DNA of 64,000 nucleotides from NCBI RefSeq assembly GCF_008364685.1, contig NZ_VTTL01000001.1, positions 558,001-622,000 of the forward strand, given 5' to 3'. This document shows, in pieces, positions 16,788-29,066 of this stretch (its first letter is position 1; every line of letters begins with the position of its first letter). This DNA comes from Xanthobacter oligotrophicus. GTDB lineage: Bacteria > Pseudomonadota > Alphaproteobacteria > Rhizobiales > Xanthobacteraceae. The translations under genes and the position numbers were made by a program. The notes beneath the pieces are model-generated. The model ran no database searches. It saw only the letters and a program-made list of their open reading frames with translations, and was not told the DNA's origin.

Positions 16788-18212
16788 TCAGGAGATGGTA
16801 AACGGAACGATATCCCGCACGTTCTCGTCGATGCGGATCTCCCGGTCCAGCGGCGGGAAGGCCCGCAGGTCGCAGTCCCGGCGCGGGCAGATGCGGCAGG
16901 ACACGCCGAGCTTGGCCACCGGCGCGGCCTTCAGGTCCAGCCCGTCCGCGTAGACGATGTCATGGGCGAAGGCGACCTCGCAGCCGAGGCCGAAGGCATA
17001 GGCCCGCGAGGGCTGGCCGTGACGCAGGGAGGGGCTGACCACGGCACGGGCGAGGCAGATGTAGCGCGCCCCGTCGGGCATCTCGCCCACCTGCACCAGC
17101 GTGCGCCCCGGCATCTCGAACGCCTCGTGCACGTTCCAGGCGGCGCAGGCCCCGCCGTGGCGGGCGAACTGGAAGCGCGTGGCCGAATGGCGCTTGGTGA
17201 TGTTGCCGGCGCGGTCCACCTTGGCGAAATAGAAGGGCACCCCCTTCGCCCCCGGCCGCTGGAGCGTGGACAGGCGATGGCACACCTGCTCCAGGCTGGC
17301 GCCGGTCTCCAGCACCAGGCGATCCAGGTCGTATCGGAGCCGACGCCCCAGGTCATGGAACCGCCGGTAGGGCAGCATGAGCGCGCCAGCGAAATAATTG
17401 TGCAGCGCCAGCCGGCAGATCTCCGTGGCGGTCTGGCTGCGGAAGGCGCCGGAGGCGACCGTCGCCTCCACCAGCGCGCCATGCTCCAGCTGGGCGATGG
17501 TGGCGGCGATGCGGAACGCTCGCGTCGGGCCCGACAAAACCCCCGACAGCACCAGCCGCCGCAAGCGCGGATCGAAGCGCGACAGCGGCGCATCCGGGTC
17601 CGCCGGCCCCACCTCCACCTGCACATTGTGGCGGCGGGCGAGATGGGCGGCGAAGGCGGCGGCAGGGTCCGCGCCTTCCAGGATGCCGAGGCTGGAGGCG
17701 GCGGCCTCCGCCGCGCGGTCGAGGGGGTCCACGTAATTGTCGATATAGTGGAAGAAGTCGCGCACTTCCTCGTAGGGGATCAGCTTGGCCTCGTCCGCTC
17801 CCGGCGTGACGCCTGCGGTGAGCATGTCGTCGAGGGAGGCGCGCCATTCGGCCGTGCGCCGCAGCGCCACGTGCATGCGCAGGAAGGCATGGGCGAAGGC
17901 GGGGGAGAGATTGGCCACCGCCTTCATGTCCTGCAGGCCAAGGTCCAGATCCTTGAACAGCGGGTCGGCGGCGGTCTCGCGCAGGTCCGCCACCAGCCGG
18001 TCGAGGTCCTCCGCGCCGAAGGAGGTGATGTCCACCGCGAAGGTGCGCGAGATGGCGATGAGGATGGAGGCGGTCAGCGGGCGCTGGTTGCTCTCGATCT
18101 GGTTGATGTAGGACGGCGAGACCGCGAGGCGCTGGGCCAGCTCGCTCTGCTTGAGCCCCAGCTTTTCCCGCAGCCGCCGCACCGCATGGCCGGCATAGAT
18201 CTTCTGACGCAT
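16788..18212 (-). CDS. pccR: PccR-type short-chain fatty acyl regulator (ScfR family)
   Basis: 474 residues. The N-terminal Xre HTH spans about 8-62 (LREKLGLKQSELAQRL, VSPSYINQIESNQRPL). A central ImmA/IrrE-like region has QLEHGALVEA where a peptidase would have HExxH, so the protease centre is lost. The C-terminal DUF2083 domain carries Cys clusters (CRICPRRDC). This architecture is that of RamB/PccR/MccR regulators, which sense short-chain acyl-CoA. Divergence from pccB across a 206-bp AT-rich region makes control of propionyl-CoA carboxylase its obvious task; in Rhodobacter sphaeroides PccR activates pccB. Confidence 0.9.
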   Translation of the reverse strand: MRQKIYAGHAVRRLREKLGLKQSELAQRLAVSPSYINQIESNQRPLTASILIAISRTFAVDITSFGAEDLDRLVADLRETAADPLFKDLDLGLQDMKAVANLSPAFAHAFLRMHVALRRTAEWRASLDDMLTAGVTPGADEAKLIPYEEVRDFFHYIDNYVDPLDRAAEAAASSLGILEGADPAAAFAAHLARRHNVQVEVGPADPDAPLSRFDPRLRRLVLSGVLSGPTRAFRIAATIAQLEHGALVEATVASGAFRSQTATEICRLALHNYFAGALMLPYRRFHDLGRRLRYDLDRLVLETGASLEQVCHRLSTLQRPGAKGVPFYFAKVDRAGNITKRHSATRFQFARHGGACAAWNVHEAFEMPGRTLVQVGEMPDGARYICLARAVVSPSLRHGQPSRAYAFGLGCEVAFAHDIVYADGLDLKAAPVAKLGVSCRICPRRDCDLRAFPPLDREIRIDENVRDIVPFTIS

Positions 18213-18229
18213 GGGCGGCCCCGACTTCG

Positions 18230-18275
18230 GGATTGCAAATTCTTCACAATAAACAACGTGAATTTTTCACATATT
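18230..18275. promoter_or_regulatory. Probable PccR operator / divergent promoter region
   Basis: An AT-rich island between pccR and pccB. It contains attgcaaat (18232-18240), close to the TTGCAA-type sites bound by RamB/PccR regulators, then ttcacaa and the palindrome gtgaa-ttt-ttcac (18258-18270). The assignment rests on position and resemblance. Confidence 0.5.
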
Positions 18276-18418
18276 CCCAATGCCCGCAACTCCTGTTAGC
18301 CGACAGCAGCGATCGGGAGCAGAGGACGCGCAAAGCTTAGGCTTTCGCCCCCTCTTAACCCCCGTTAGTCTCGATTTCACAAACACGGTTCCAAGACCGC
18401 ACCTGGGGAGCGCTCGGC

Positions 18419-19951
<1,533 letters not shown>

Positions 19952-19965
19952 GGGTGGCCCCCCTG

Positions 19966-19990
19966 AGGCCTGCGTCGGCGACGCAGGCCT
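19966..19990 (+). terminator. Hairpin after pccB
   Basis: Perfect 11-bp stem aggcctgcgtc / gacgcaggcct with loop ggc, 15 nt past the pccB stop. No T-run. It could stabilise the pccB mRNA end or weaken read-through into pccA. Confidence 0.45.
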
Positions 19991-20022
19991 TCCGCCGCCC
20001 CAGGGGCGGCGCCCCCTCCCAA

Positions 20023-20095
20023 CCCTCCCCCGCAAGCGGGAGAGGGCTTTCCCTCCCGGCGCACCGCCACCCCCTCTCCCGCTTGCGGGGGAGGG
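20023..20095. repeat. 24-bp perfect inverted repeat between pccB and pccA
   Basis: Arms 20023-20046 and 20072-20095 (ccctcccccgcaagcgggag... and its exact complement) are separated by 25 bp. Each arm is itself partly palindromic. It resembles GC-rich repeats scattered in alphaproteobacterial intergenic DNA; only this copy is in the window. Confidence 0.8.
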
Positions 20096-20175
20096 CTGGG
20101 GTGGGGGCAGAGCGGTCGAGGGAGAGGCACAAGGCTTCTCAAGATTTCAGCGCCTCGAGCGCGGGAGACACTTAA

Positions 20176-22203
<2,028 letters not shown>

Positions 22204-22246
22204 TGAAACCGGGACGTTGGGCTAGCTTCGGCCTGCGTCAGAGGGG

Positions 22247-22356
22247 CGTCATGCCCGGCCTTGTGCCGGGCATCCACGCCGTACAGCCGGCGCAAAGTGC
22301 GCAAGCTTGCGCCTGGCCCATCCGCGTGGATGGCCGGAGCAAGTCCGGCCATGACG
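22247..22356. repeat. REP-like palindromic element, copy B (full)
   Basis: Begins cgtcatgcccggccttgtgc and ends aagtccggccatgacg. The outer arms and an inner gggcatccacgcc / gcgtggatggcc pair are mutually complementary, giving a two-level palindrome in the pccA-cfa gap. Same family as 3463-3632. Confidence 0.85.
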
Positions 22357-22396
22357 GCCTGTGCGCTATGGCGATCGTTCGGAAAGACGTCTGACC

Positions 22397-23626
22397 ATGC
22401 GCCTCCTCTCCCACCTCCTCAGCCGCTTCGTGGAAAAGGGCCGCCTGACGGTCATCACCGTCGACGGCCAGCGCCACGTCTTCGGCTCGGGGCAAGATGG
22501 GCCGTCCGTCACCGTGCGCATGCACGACAGGAAGCTGGAGAGCGACCTGTTCTTCAATCCGGAGCTGGTGGCGGCCGAGGCCTATATGGATGGCCGCCTC
22601 TCCTTCGAGGACGGGGCCGGCGCGTTCGAGCTGCTCTCCTTGTTCTCGGTGAACCGCAAGGGGCTGGGCAGCCACCCGGTGCAGCAGGCGCTGCGCAAGG
22701 CGTGGCGCTCGGTGCGGCGGTTCCAGCAGGCCAACCCGGTGGCCAAGGCGAAAGAGAACGTCTCCTCCCACTACGACCACCCGGCCGCCTTCTACCGGCT
22801 GTGGCTGGACGAGACCATGGCCTACAGCTGCGCTTACTTCCGCGACCCGGAAGAGCCGCTGGTTGAAGCGCAGCGCAACAAGTTCCGCCATATCGCGGCC
22901 AAGCTGAAGATCTCCCCCGGCATGCGGGTGGCGGAGATCGGCTCGGGCTGGGGCGGGCTTGCCATCTACATGGCGAAGGAATGCGGCGCGCAGGTCACCG
23001 CCATCAACGTCTCGCCGGAGCAGCTCGCCGAAAGCCGGCGGCTCGCGGAGGCCGCGGGCGTGGCCGGCTCCATCGACTTCCGCGAGGTGGATTATCGCAA
23101 CTTGCAGGGCAAGTTCGACCGCGTGGTCTCCATCGGCATGATGGAGCATGTGGGCGTGTCGCACTTCGACGATTACTTCACCACCATCCGCAACCTCCTG
23201 GATGAGGGCGGCTTCGCGCTGGTGCACGCCATCGGCCGCATGTCGCCGCCCGGTACCACGGCGCCGTTCATCCGCAAGTACATCTTCCCCGGCGGCTATG
23301 TGCCGGCGCTGTCGGAGGTGTTCGCCTCCACCGAGCGCACCCACCTGTGGGTGGACGACTGCGAGGTGCTGCGCCTGCACTATTACTGGACCATCCGCGC
23401 TTGGCGGCGGAACTTCATGGCCCGCCGCGCCGAAGTCGATACCATGATGGGCGAACGCTTCGGCCGCATGTGGGAATTCTACCTCGCCGCCGTGGAACTG
23501 GGCTTCCTGCACGGCTCCAACATGGTGTTCCAGCTGCTGCTCTCCGAGAAGCGCGACGACGTGCCGGTGCTGCGCGACTACATGGTCGATGCCGAGCGGT
23601 CGCTGGCGGCACGGGAGGGGCGGTGA
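22397..23626 (+). CDS. Cyclopropane-fatty-acyl-phospholipid synthase family methyltransferase
   Basis: 409 residues. The N-terminal lipid-binding half is followed by a class I SAM domain: VAEIGSGWGGLAIYMA (motif I), VTAINVSPEQLAESR, FDRVVSIGMMEHVG (bicarbonate/active-site region). The C-terminus retains the YYWTIRAWRRNF type of segment. It probably adds a methylene from SAM to unsaturated phospholipid acyl chains at the inner membrane. ATG 22397 fits the family start; ATG 22361 would add 12 residues. It sits between pccA and mutA, perhaps by chance of cluster assembly. Confidence 0.87.
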   Translation: MRLLSHLLSRFVEKGRLTVITVDGQRHVFGSGQDGPSVTVRMHDRKLESDLFFNPELVAAEAYMDGRLSFEDGAGAFELLSLFSVNRKGLGSHPVQQALRKAWRSVRRFQQANPVAKAKENVSSHYDHPAAFYRLWLDETMAYSCAYFRDPEEPLVEAQRNKFRHIAAKLKISPGMRVAEIGSGWGGLAIYMAKECGAQVTAINVSPEQLAESRRLAEAAGVAGSIDFREVDYRNLQGKFDRVVSIGMMEHVGVSHFDDYFTTIRNLLDEGGFALVHAIGRMSPPGTTAPFIRKYIFPGGYVPALSEVFASTERTHLWVDDCEVLRLHYYWTIRAWRRNFMARRAEVDTMMGERFGRMWEFYLAAVELGFLHGSNMVFQLLLSEKRDDVPVLRDYMVDAERSLAAREGR

Positions 23627-23660
23627 TGACCGGACTGGCGCACCATTACCTCAGCCTCCA

Positions 23661-23686
23661 CGTTGTCATGCCCGGCCATGACAACG
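23661..23686. repeat. REP-derived short palindrome
   Basis: cgttgtcatg-cccggc-catgacaacg, a perfect 10-bp stem with a 6-nt loop. The core tcatgcccggccatgac matches the outer arms of the REP-like element joined directly. It lies in the 106-bp gap before mutA. Confidence 0.7.
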
Positions 23687-23732
23687 GTGGAGCGGCAGCC
23701 CCTTCCTTGCAGCTTCTTTCGGAGGTCCGCTC

Positions 23733-25565
23733 ATGACCGCCCTGCCCTTCGCGACCAACCTTGCCCCCGTCACCCGCGAGGACTGGCTGAAGCTGGTCGA
23801 GGGCGTGCTGAAGGGCGCGCCCTACGACAAGCGCCTCGTCACCCGCACCTATGAGGGCCTCGCCCTCGACGCCCTGCCCGAGCGCAAGCCAAACGCCCCC
23901 ATCGTGGCGGGACGGCCGGCCGGCGCGCCCTGGGTCATCAGCGCGCGGGTGGACCAGCCGGACCTCGCCACCGCCCACGAGCAGGCGCTGGAGGACCTGG
24001 ACGGCGGCGCCTCCGGCCTCGCTTTGGTCTATGCCTCCTCGCCCTCGGCCTATGGCTTCGGCCTGCCGGACGGCGCCGACCTGAAGGTGGTGCTGAAAGA
24101 CGTGCTGCTCGACCTCATCGAGACGCGCATCGAGAGCGGCGCCTTCCAGGGTCGGGGGGAAGACCTCGCCTTCGCCGATTTTGCCGAGGCGGCTGGCTTT
24201 GATCCCAAGGGCCTCGCCGTCTCCTTCGGCCTGAACCCGCTGGGCGATTTCGCCGCCGCAGGCACCCTGCCCATGGCGTGGCCGCTTTTGGCCAAGCGCT
24301 TCGCCGAGACCTCCGCCATCCTCGCGGCGCGGGGCTTTGCCGGCCCGTTCGCGCGGGCGGACGGCGGGGTGTTCCATGCCGCCGGCGCGTCCGACGCGCA
24401 GGAGCTGGCGGCGGTGCTGGCCACCGCCGTGGCCTATCTCAAGGCCTACGGCGAGGCGGGCATCGCCCTGTCGGAGGCGGCGGCGCGGGTCGAGGTCGCC
24501 CTGGTGGCGGACTTGAACCAGACCGCCACCATCGCCAAGTTCCGCGCCATCCGCCTGCTGTGGGGCGCGGTGCTACGCGAATGCGGCCTGCCGGAAACGG
24601 CGCTGAAGGTGCACGCCACCACCGCCTGGCGCTCCCTCACCCGGCGCGATCCTTATGTGAACCTGCTGCGCAACACGGTGGCGGCGTTCGCGGCCGGCGT
24701 CGGCGGGGCGGACAGCGTCACCGTCCTGCCCTTCACCCAGGCGCTGGGCCTGCCCGATGCGTTCGCACGGCGCCTCGCCCGCAACACGCAGGTGATGCTG
24801 CTGGAAGAATCCAACGTCCACCGCGTGGCGGACCCCGGCGCCGGCGCCGGCGCGGTGGAGGCGCATACGGATGGGCTGGCCGAAAAGGCCTGGGACCTGT
24901 TCCGCACCATCGAGAAGCGCGGCGGCATGGCCGACGTGCTGGAAGACCGCTGGCTGAAGGCCGAGATCACCGAGGTGAAGGCCCGCCGCGACAAGGATGT
25001 GGCCACCCGCAAGGCGCCCATCACCGGCACCTCGGAATTCCCCATCCTGGTGCAGCAGGCGCCGGAAGTGCTGGCGCCTTTGCCTGCCACCTTCGAGCCC
25101 GTGGCCGACGGCGCGCTGACGCCCCACCGCATCGCCGAGCCGTTCGAGGCCCTGCGCGACAAGGCGGAAGCCGCCGCCAAGGCGCCGGCCATCTTCCTCG
25201 CCACGCTCGGTCCCGTCGCCGCCTTCACGGCGCGGGCGGGCTTCGCCAAGAATTTCTTTGAGGCCGGCGGCATTGCCGCCCCCGTGCCGGACGGCTTCGC
25301 CGACCGCGACGCGCTCCTCGCCGCCTTCAAGGCGTCCGGCACGCCCTTCGCCTGCCTGGTCTCCTCCGACGAGGTCTATGGTGCCGAGGGGGCCGCAACC
25401 GCCGAGGCGCTGAAAGCCGCCGGCGCCAGCGCCATCTGGCTCGCCGGCAAGCCGGCCGAGCTGGAAGCCGCGCTCAAGGCGGCCGGCGTTTCCGGCTTCA
25501 TCTTCGCCGGCTGTGACGTGCTGGAGACGCTGACCGCCGCACAGGCGGCGGCCGGACTGGTCTGA
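23733..25565 (+). CDS. mutA: Methylmalonyl-CoA mutase, small (non-catalytic) subunit
   Basis: 610 residues. It has a TIM-barrel-like mutase region (LYASSPSAYGFGLPDGADL type segment, THATTAWRSLTRRDPYVNLLR, NTQVMLLEESNVHRVADPG) and a C-terminal B12-like fold that lacks the DxHxxG cobalamin motif, as expected for the beta subunit. It forms a heterodimer with MutB. GGAGGT lies ahead of the ATG. The C-terminal half is Ala-rich. Confidence 0.93.
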   Translation: MTALPFATNLAPVTREDWLKLVEGVLKGAPYDKRLVTRTYEGLALDALPERKPNAPIVAGRPAGAPWVISARVDQPDLATAHEQALEDLDGGASGLALVYASSPSAYGFGLPDGADLKVVLKDVLLDLIETRIESGAFQGRGEDLAFADFAEAAGFDPKGLAVSFGLNPLGDFAAAGTLPMAWPLLAKRFAETSAILAARGFAGPFARADGGVFHAAGASDAQELAAVLATAVAYLKAYGEAGIALSEAAARVEVALVADLNQTATIAKFRAIRLLWGAVLRECGLPETALKVHATTAWRSLTRRDPYVNLLRNTVAAFAAGVGGADSVTVLPFTQALGLPDAFARRLARNTQVMLLEESNVHRVADPGAGAGAVEAHTDGLAEKAWDLFRTIEKRGGMADVLEDRWLKAEITEVKARRDKDVATRKAPITGTSEFPILVQQAPEVLAPLPATFEPVADGALTPHRIAEPFEALRDKAEAAAKAPAIFLATLGPVAAFTARAGFAKNFFEAGGIAAPVPDGFADRDALLAAFKASGTPFACLVSSDEVYGAEGAATAEALKAAGASAIWLAGKPAELEAALKAAGVSGFIFAGCDVLETLTAAQAAAGLV

Positions 25566-25587
25566 GGCGCGGGACAGGAGGCGAGCC

Positions 25588-25959
25588 ATGTTGCACAAGA
25601 TTGCGGGCCTCACCGCCCTCGCGCTCCTCACGGCGGCGGCCGTTGGCCCCGCCCGCGCCGACAATGCCAGGCGCTTCGACGGCCACTGGGTGGTGCGCAC
25701 GTCCGCCGAAAGCGGCAGCTGCGGCAAGAATTACGACTTCAAGCTGGCCGTGAAGAATGGCACAGTCACCTACGCGGGTTTTTGGCCGGTGAAGGCCACC
25801 GGCGGCATCAGCAAGCTCGGCGTGGTGCGGATGACCCTGGCCCACGGGCAGCAGAAGGTCAGCGCCAAGGGCCTCGCCGAGGGTGATCAGGCCTCGGGCG
25901 ACTGGACTTCGCCCCACCATCCCAAGTGCTCCGGGTCCTGGTTCGCCAAGCGGGCCTGA
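25588..25959 (+). CDS. Small secreted protein of unknown function between mutA and mutB
   Basis: 123 residues. A signal peptide (MLHKIAGLTALALLTAAAV, then GPARA) precedes a compact domain DNARRFDGHWVVRTSAESG... with two Cys (SCGKNYDF, PKCSGSW), probably one disulfide. GHW/GDW segments suggest a small beta-rich fold such as seen in secreted lipocalin-like or DUF proteins, but I cannot name it. It is only 22 bp from mutA and 45 bp from mutB, so it is co-transcribed with two cytoplasmic mutase subunits, which is odd for an exported protein. GGAGG precedes the ATG. Confidence 0.72.
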   Translation: MLHKIAGLTALALLTAAAVGPARADNARRFDGHWVVRTSAESGSCGKNYDFKLAVKNGTVTYAGFWPVKATGGISKLGVVRMTLAHGQQKVSAKGLAEGDQASGDWTSPHHPKCSGSWFAKRA

Positions 25960-26004
25960 GCCTTTCCACCAATGCCGCCGCGGCCGATTTCGAGGGAACA
26001 GAAG

Positions 26005-28161
26005 ATGAGCCGGATCCCCAACTTCGCCGACATCGATTGGCGCGCGCCGGAGCTGGTCGCCCCCTCCGCGGCCGCCGCCCCCTGGACCACGCCCGAGGGC
26101 ATCCCGGTGAAGCCGCTCTATGGCCCGGCGGACATCGAGGGGCTGGGCTACATCGATACCTATCCCGGCATCGCGCCGTTCCTGCGCGGGCCTTATGCCC
26201 CCATGTACGCCACCCAGCCCTGGACCATCCGGCAATATGCCGGCTTCTCCACGGCGGAGGATTCCAACGCCTTCTACCGTCGCAACCTCGCGGCCGGGCA
26301 GAAGGGCCTGTCGGTGGCCTTCGATCTCGCCACCCATCGCGGCTATGACAGCGACCACCCCCGTGTCGCCGGCGACGTGGGCATGGCGGGCGTCGCCATC
26401 GACAGCATCTATGACATGCGGACCCTGTTCTCCGGCATCCCGCTGGACCAGATGAGCGTGTCCATGACCATGAACGGCGCGGTGCTGCCGGTTCTTGCGC
26501 TCTATGTGGTGGCGGCGGAAGAACAGGGCGTGGCCCCCGCCAAGCTCTCCGGCACCATCCAGAACGACATTCTCAAAGAATTCATGGTGCGGAATACCTA
26601 TATCTATCCGCCCGCACCTTCCATGCGCATCATCTCGGACATCTTCGCCTTCACGTCAAAGGAGATGCCGCGCTACAACTCCATCTCCATCTCCGGCTAC
26701 CACATGCAGGAAGCCGGGGCGACGCAGGACCTGGAGCTGGCCTACACGCTGGCGGACGGCGTGGAATATGGCCGCGCCGGCGCCGCCGCCGGCCTGCCCA
26801 TCGACGTGTTCGCGCCGCGCCTCAGCTTCTTCTGGGCCATCGGCATGAACTTCTTCATGGAAGTGGCCAAGCTGCGCGCCGCCCGCCTCCTGTGGACGCG
26901 GCTGATGACCGACCTTGGGGCCAAGAACCCCAAGTCCCTGCCCCTGCGCACCCATTCGCAGACCTCCGGTTGGTCGCTGACCGCGCAGGACGTGTTCAAC
27001 AATGTGATGCGCACCGCCATCGAGGCCATGGCGGCCACCCAGGGCCAGACTCAGTCGCTGCATACCAATGCGCTCGACGAGGCGCTGGCGCTGCCTACCG
27101 ACTTCTCGGCCCGCATCGCCCGCAACACCCAGATCCTGCTCCAGCAGGAGAGCGGCACCACCCGCCAGATCGACCTGTGGGGCGGCTCCCATTTCGTGGA
27201 GAAGCTCACCGCCGATCTCGCCGCCAAGGCCTGGGCGCACATCCAGGAGGTGGAGGCGCTGGGCGGCATGGCCAAGGCCATCGAGGCCGGCATTCCCAAG
27301 CTGCGCATCGAGGAGGCCGCCGCCACCACCCAGGCCCGCATCGACGGCGGCGCGCAGACGGTGGTGGGCGTGAACAAGTTCAAGCCCGAGCGCGACCGCA
27401 TGATCGACGTGCTGAAGGTGGAGAACGCCACCGTGCGCGCCGCCCAGATCGACAAGCTCAAGCGCCTGCGCGCCGAGCGCGACCAGCACGAGGTGGACGG
27501 CAAGCTCGAAGCCCTCACCAACGGCGCGGCGGGCAACGGCAACCTGCTGGCGCTGGCCATTGACGCGGCCCGGGCCAAGGCCACAGTGGGCGAGATTTCC
27601 GACGCGCTGGAGAAAGTGTTCGGCCGCCATCGGGCCGAGATCCGCGCCATCTCCGGCGTCTACAAGCGCGAGGCGACCGCCATGACGGACAAGGTGGGCA
27701 AGCTGCAGAAGCTGGTGGAGGCGTTCGAGCAGGCGGAAGGCCGCCGGCCGCGCATCCTCGTCGCCAAGGTGGGCCAGGACGGCCACGACCGCGGCCAGAA
27801 GGTGATCGCCTCCGCTTTCGCCGACCTCGGTTTCGACGTGGACATCGGCCCCCTCTTCGCCACCCCGGAGGAAGCCGCCCGGCAGGCGGTGGAGAACGAC
27901 GTGCACGTGGTGGGCATCTCCTCGCTCGCCGCCGGCCACCTCACCCTCGTGCCGGCGCTGAAGGCGGCGCTGGAGGCCGAAGGCCGGGGCGACATCATGG
28001 TGGTGGTGGGCGGCGTGGTGCCCCCGCAGGATTACGAGGCCCTGAAGGCCTCCGGCGCCGAGGCCATCTTCCCCCCCGGCACGGTCATCGCCGATGCCGC
28101 GAAAGAACTACTCGCCACCCTCTCCCACCGCCTCGGCCACACCCTCGAAGCGGCGGAGTGA
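26005..28161 (+). CDS. mutB: Methylmalonyl-CoA mutase, large (catalytic) subunit
   Basis: 718 residues. The N-terminal barrel has [40 protein letters not shown] and [12 protein letters not shown]. The C-terminal B12-binding domain has the DxHxxG motif in [12 protein letters not shown] with the cobalt-ligating His594. It interconverts (R)-methylmalonyl-CoA and succinyl-CoA using adenosylcobalamin. ATG 26005 follows AGGGAACAG; ATG 25972 would add 11 residues. Neither MeaB nor methylmalonyl-CoA epimerase is visible nearby. Confidence 0.96.
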   Translation: MSRIPNFADIDWRAPELVAPSAAAAPWTTPEGIPVKPLYGPADIEGLGYIDTYPGIAPFLRGPYAPMYATQPWTIRQYAGFSTAEDSNAFYRRNLAAGQKGLSVAFDLATHRGYDSDHPRVAGDVGMAGVAIDSIYDMRTLFSGIPLDQMSVSMTMNGAVLPVLALYVVAAEEQGVAPAKLSGTIQNDILKEFMVRNTYIYPPAPSMRIISDIFAFTSKEMPRYNSISISGYHMQEAGATQDLELAYTLADGVEYGRAGAAAGLPIDVFAPRLSFFWAIGMNFFMEVAKLRAARLLWTRLMTDLGAKNPKSLPLRTHSQTSGWSLTAQDVFNNVMRTAIEAMAATQGQTQSLHTNALDEALALPTDFSARIARNTQILLQQESGTTRQIDLWGGSHFVEKLTADLAAKAWAHIQEVEALGGMAKAIEAGIPKLRIEEAAATTQARIDGGAQTVVGVNKFKPERDRMIDVLKVENATVRAAQIDKLKRLRAERDQHEVDGKLEALTNGAAGNGNLLALAIDAARAKATVGEISDALEKVFGRHRAEIRAISGVYKREATAMTDKVGKLQKLVEAFEQAEGRRPRILVAKVGQDGHDRGQKVIASAFADLGFDVDIGPLFATPEEAARQAVENDVHVVGISSLAAGHLTLVPALKAALEAEGRGDIMVVVGGVVPPQDYEALKASGAEAIFPPGTVIADAAKELLATLSHRLGHTLEAAE

Positions 28162-29057
28162 GTTCAGCCACCGGTCTGGTCCCTCTCGGCTCCACCCTGC
28201 GGGTGCTGGAGCCGGCCCCGCACGTGCTTGCCTTCTATGACGGGCGCGCGCCGGGGGTGCGGCTGCACGGCGCCCACGAGAACTGGCTGGACGATGGCGC
28301 CTATGCGCTGGGCATCGCCTCCTATGCGGTGCTGGATGGCGATGAGGCGCTGGTCTACGACACCCACGTCTCGCTGGCCCACGCCCGTATCATCCGGCAG
28401 ACGCTGGAACGGCGGGGCGCACGACGCATCCGCGTGGTGCTGAGCCACTGGCACGACGACCATGTGGCCGGCAACGAAGCGTTCGCCGATTGCGAGATCA
28501 TCGCCAACCGGGAAACCGCCGCCTTGCTCGCCTTCCACAGGGCGCGGCTGGAGGCAGGCGACCCACCCATCCGCCCGCTCATCCTGCCCAGCCTGCTGTT
28601 TGAAGAGCGCTTTTCGCTGACGGTCGGCACGGTGCCGGTGGAGCTTTTCCACATGGATATCCACAGCCGGGACGGCACCGTCGTGCTGCTGCCGGATGGC
28701 CTTCTGCTGGCCGGCGACACGCTGGAAGACCCCATCACCTATGTGGACGAACCGGACCGCCTCGCCATCCACCTGGCCGGGCTGGAGCGGCTGGCGGCGC
28801 TGGCCGCGACACGCATCCTGCCCAACCATGGCGCGCCGGAGGTGATCGCCGCCGGCGGCTACGGGCCAGCGCTGATCACGGCGACGCGGCTCTATGTGGA
28901 GCAGCTGTTACGGCTGAAGGCCGAGCCGGAGCTGGCCGAGTTGGACCTGCGGACCTTTGCGGCGGAGGCGTTCGCCACCGGGGCGGTGACGTATTTCGAG
29001 CCCTATGAGGCGGTGCATCAGCGGAACGTGGCGGCTGTGGTCGCCTCCAACCCCTGA
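28158..29057 (+). CDS. MBL-fold metallo-hydrolase
   Basis: 299 residues. The zinc motif HWHDDH occurs in [14 protein letters not shown] near residue 95, followed by a later [15 protein letters not shown] and [13 protein letters not shown] (Asp bridging both metals) and PNHGAPEV. This is a metallo-beta-lactamase-fold hydrolase; thioesters, lactones or phosphodiesters are all possible substrates. The GTG start overlaps the mutB stop (GTGA), so it is translationally coupled to mutB. An acyl-CoA thioesterase or repair function would fit (inference). Confidence 0.83.
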   Translation: MSSATGLVPLGSTLRVLEPAPHVLAFYDGRAPGVRLHGAHENWLDDGAYALGIASYAVLDGDEALVYDTHVSLAHARIIRQTLERRGARRIRVVLSHWHDDHVAGNEAFADCEIIANRETAALLAFHRARLEAGDPPIRPLILPSLLFEERFSLTVGTVPVELFHMDIHSRDGTVVLLPDGLLLAGDTLEDPITYVDEPDRLAIHLAGLERLAALAATRILPNHGAPEVIAAGGYGPALITATRLYVEQLLRLKAEPELAELDLRTFAAEAFATGAVTYFEPYEAVHQRNVAAVVASNP

Positions 29058-29066
29058 CGCGCCCCC

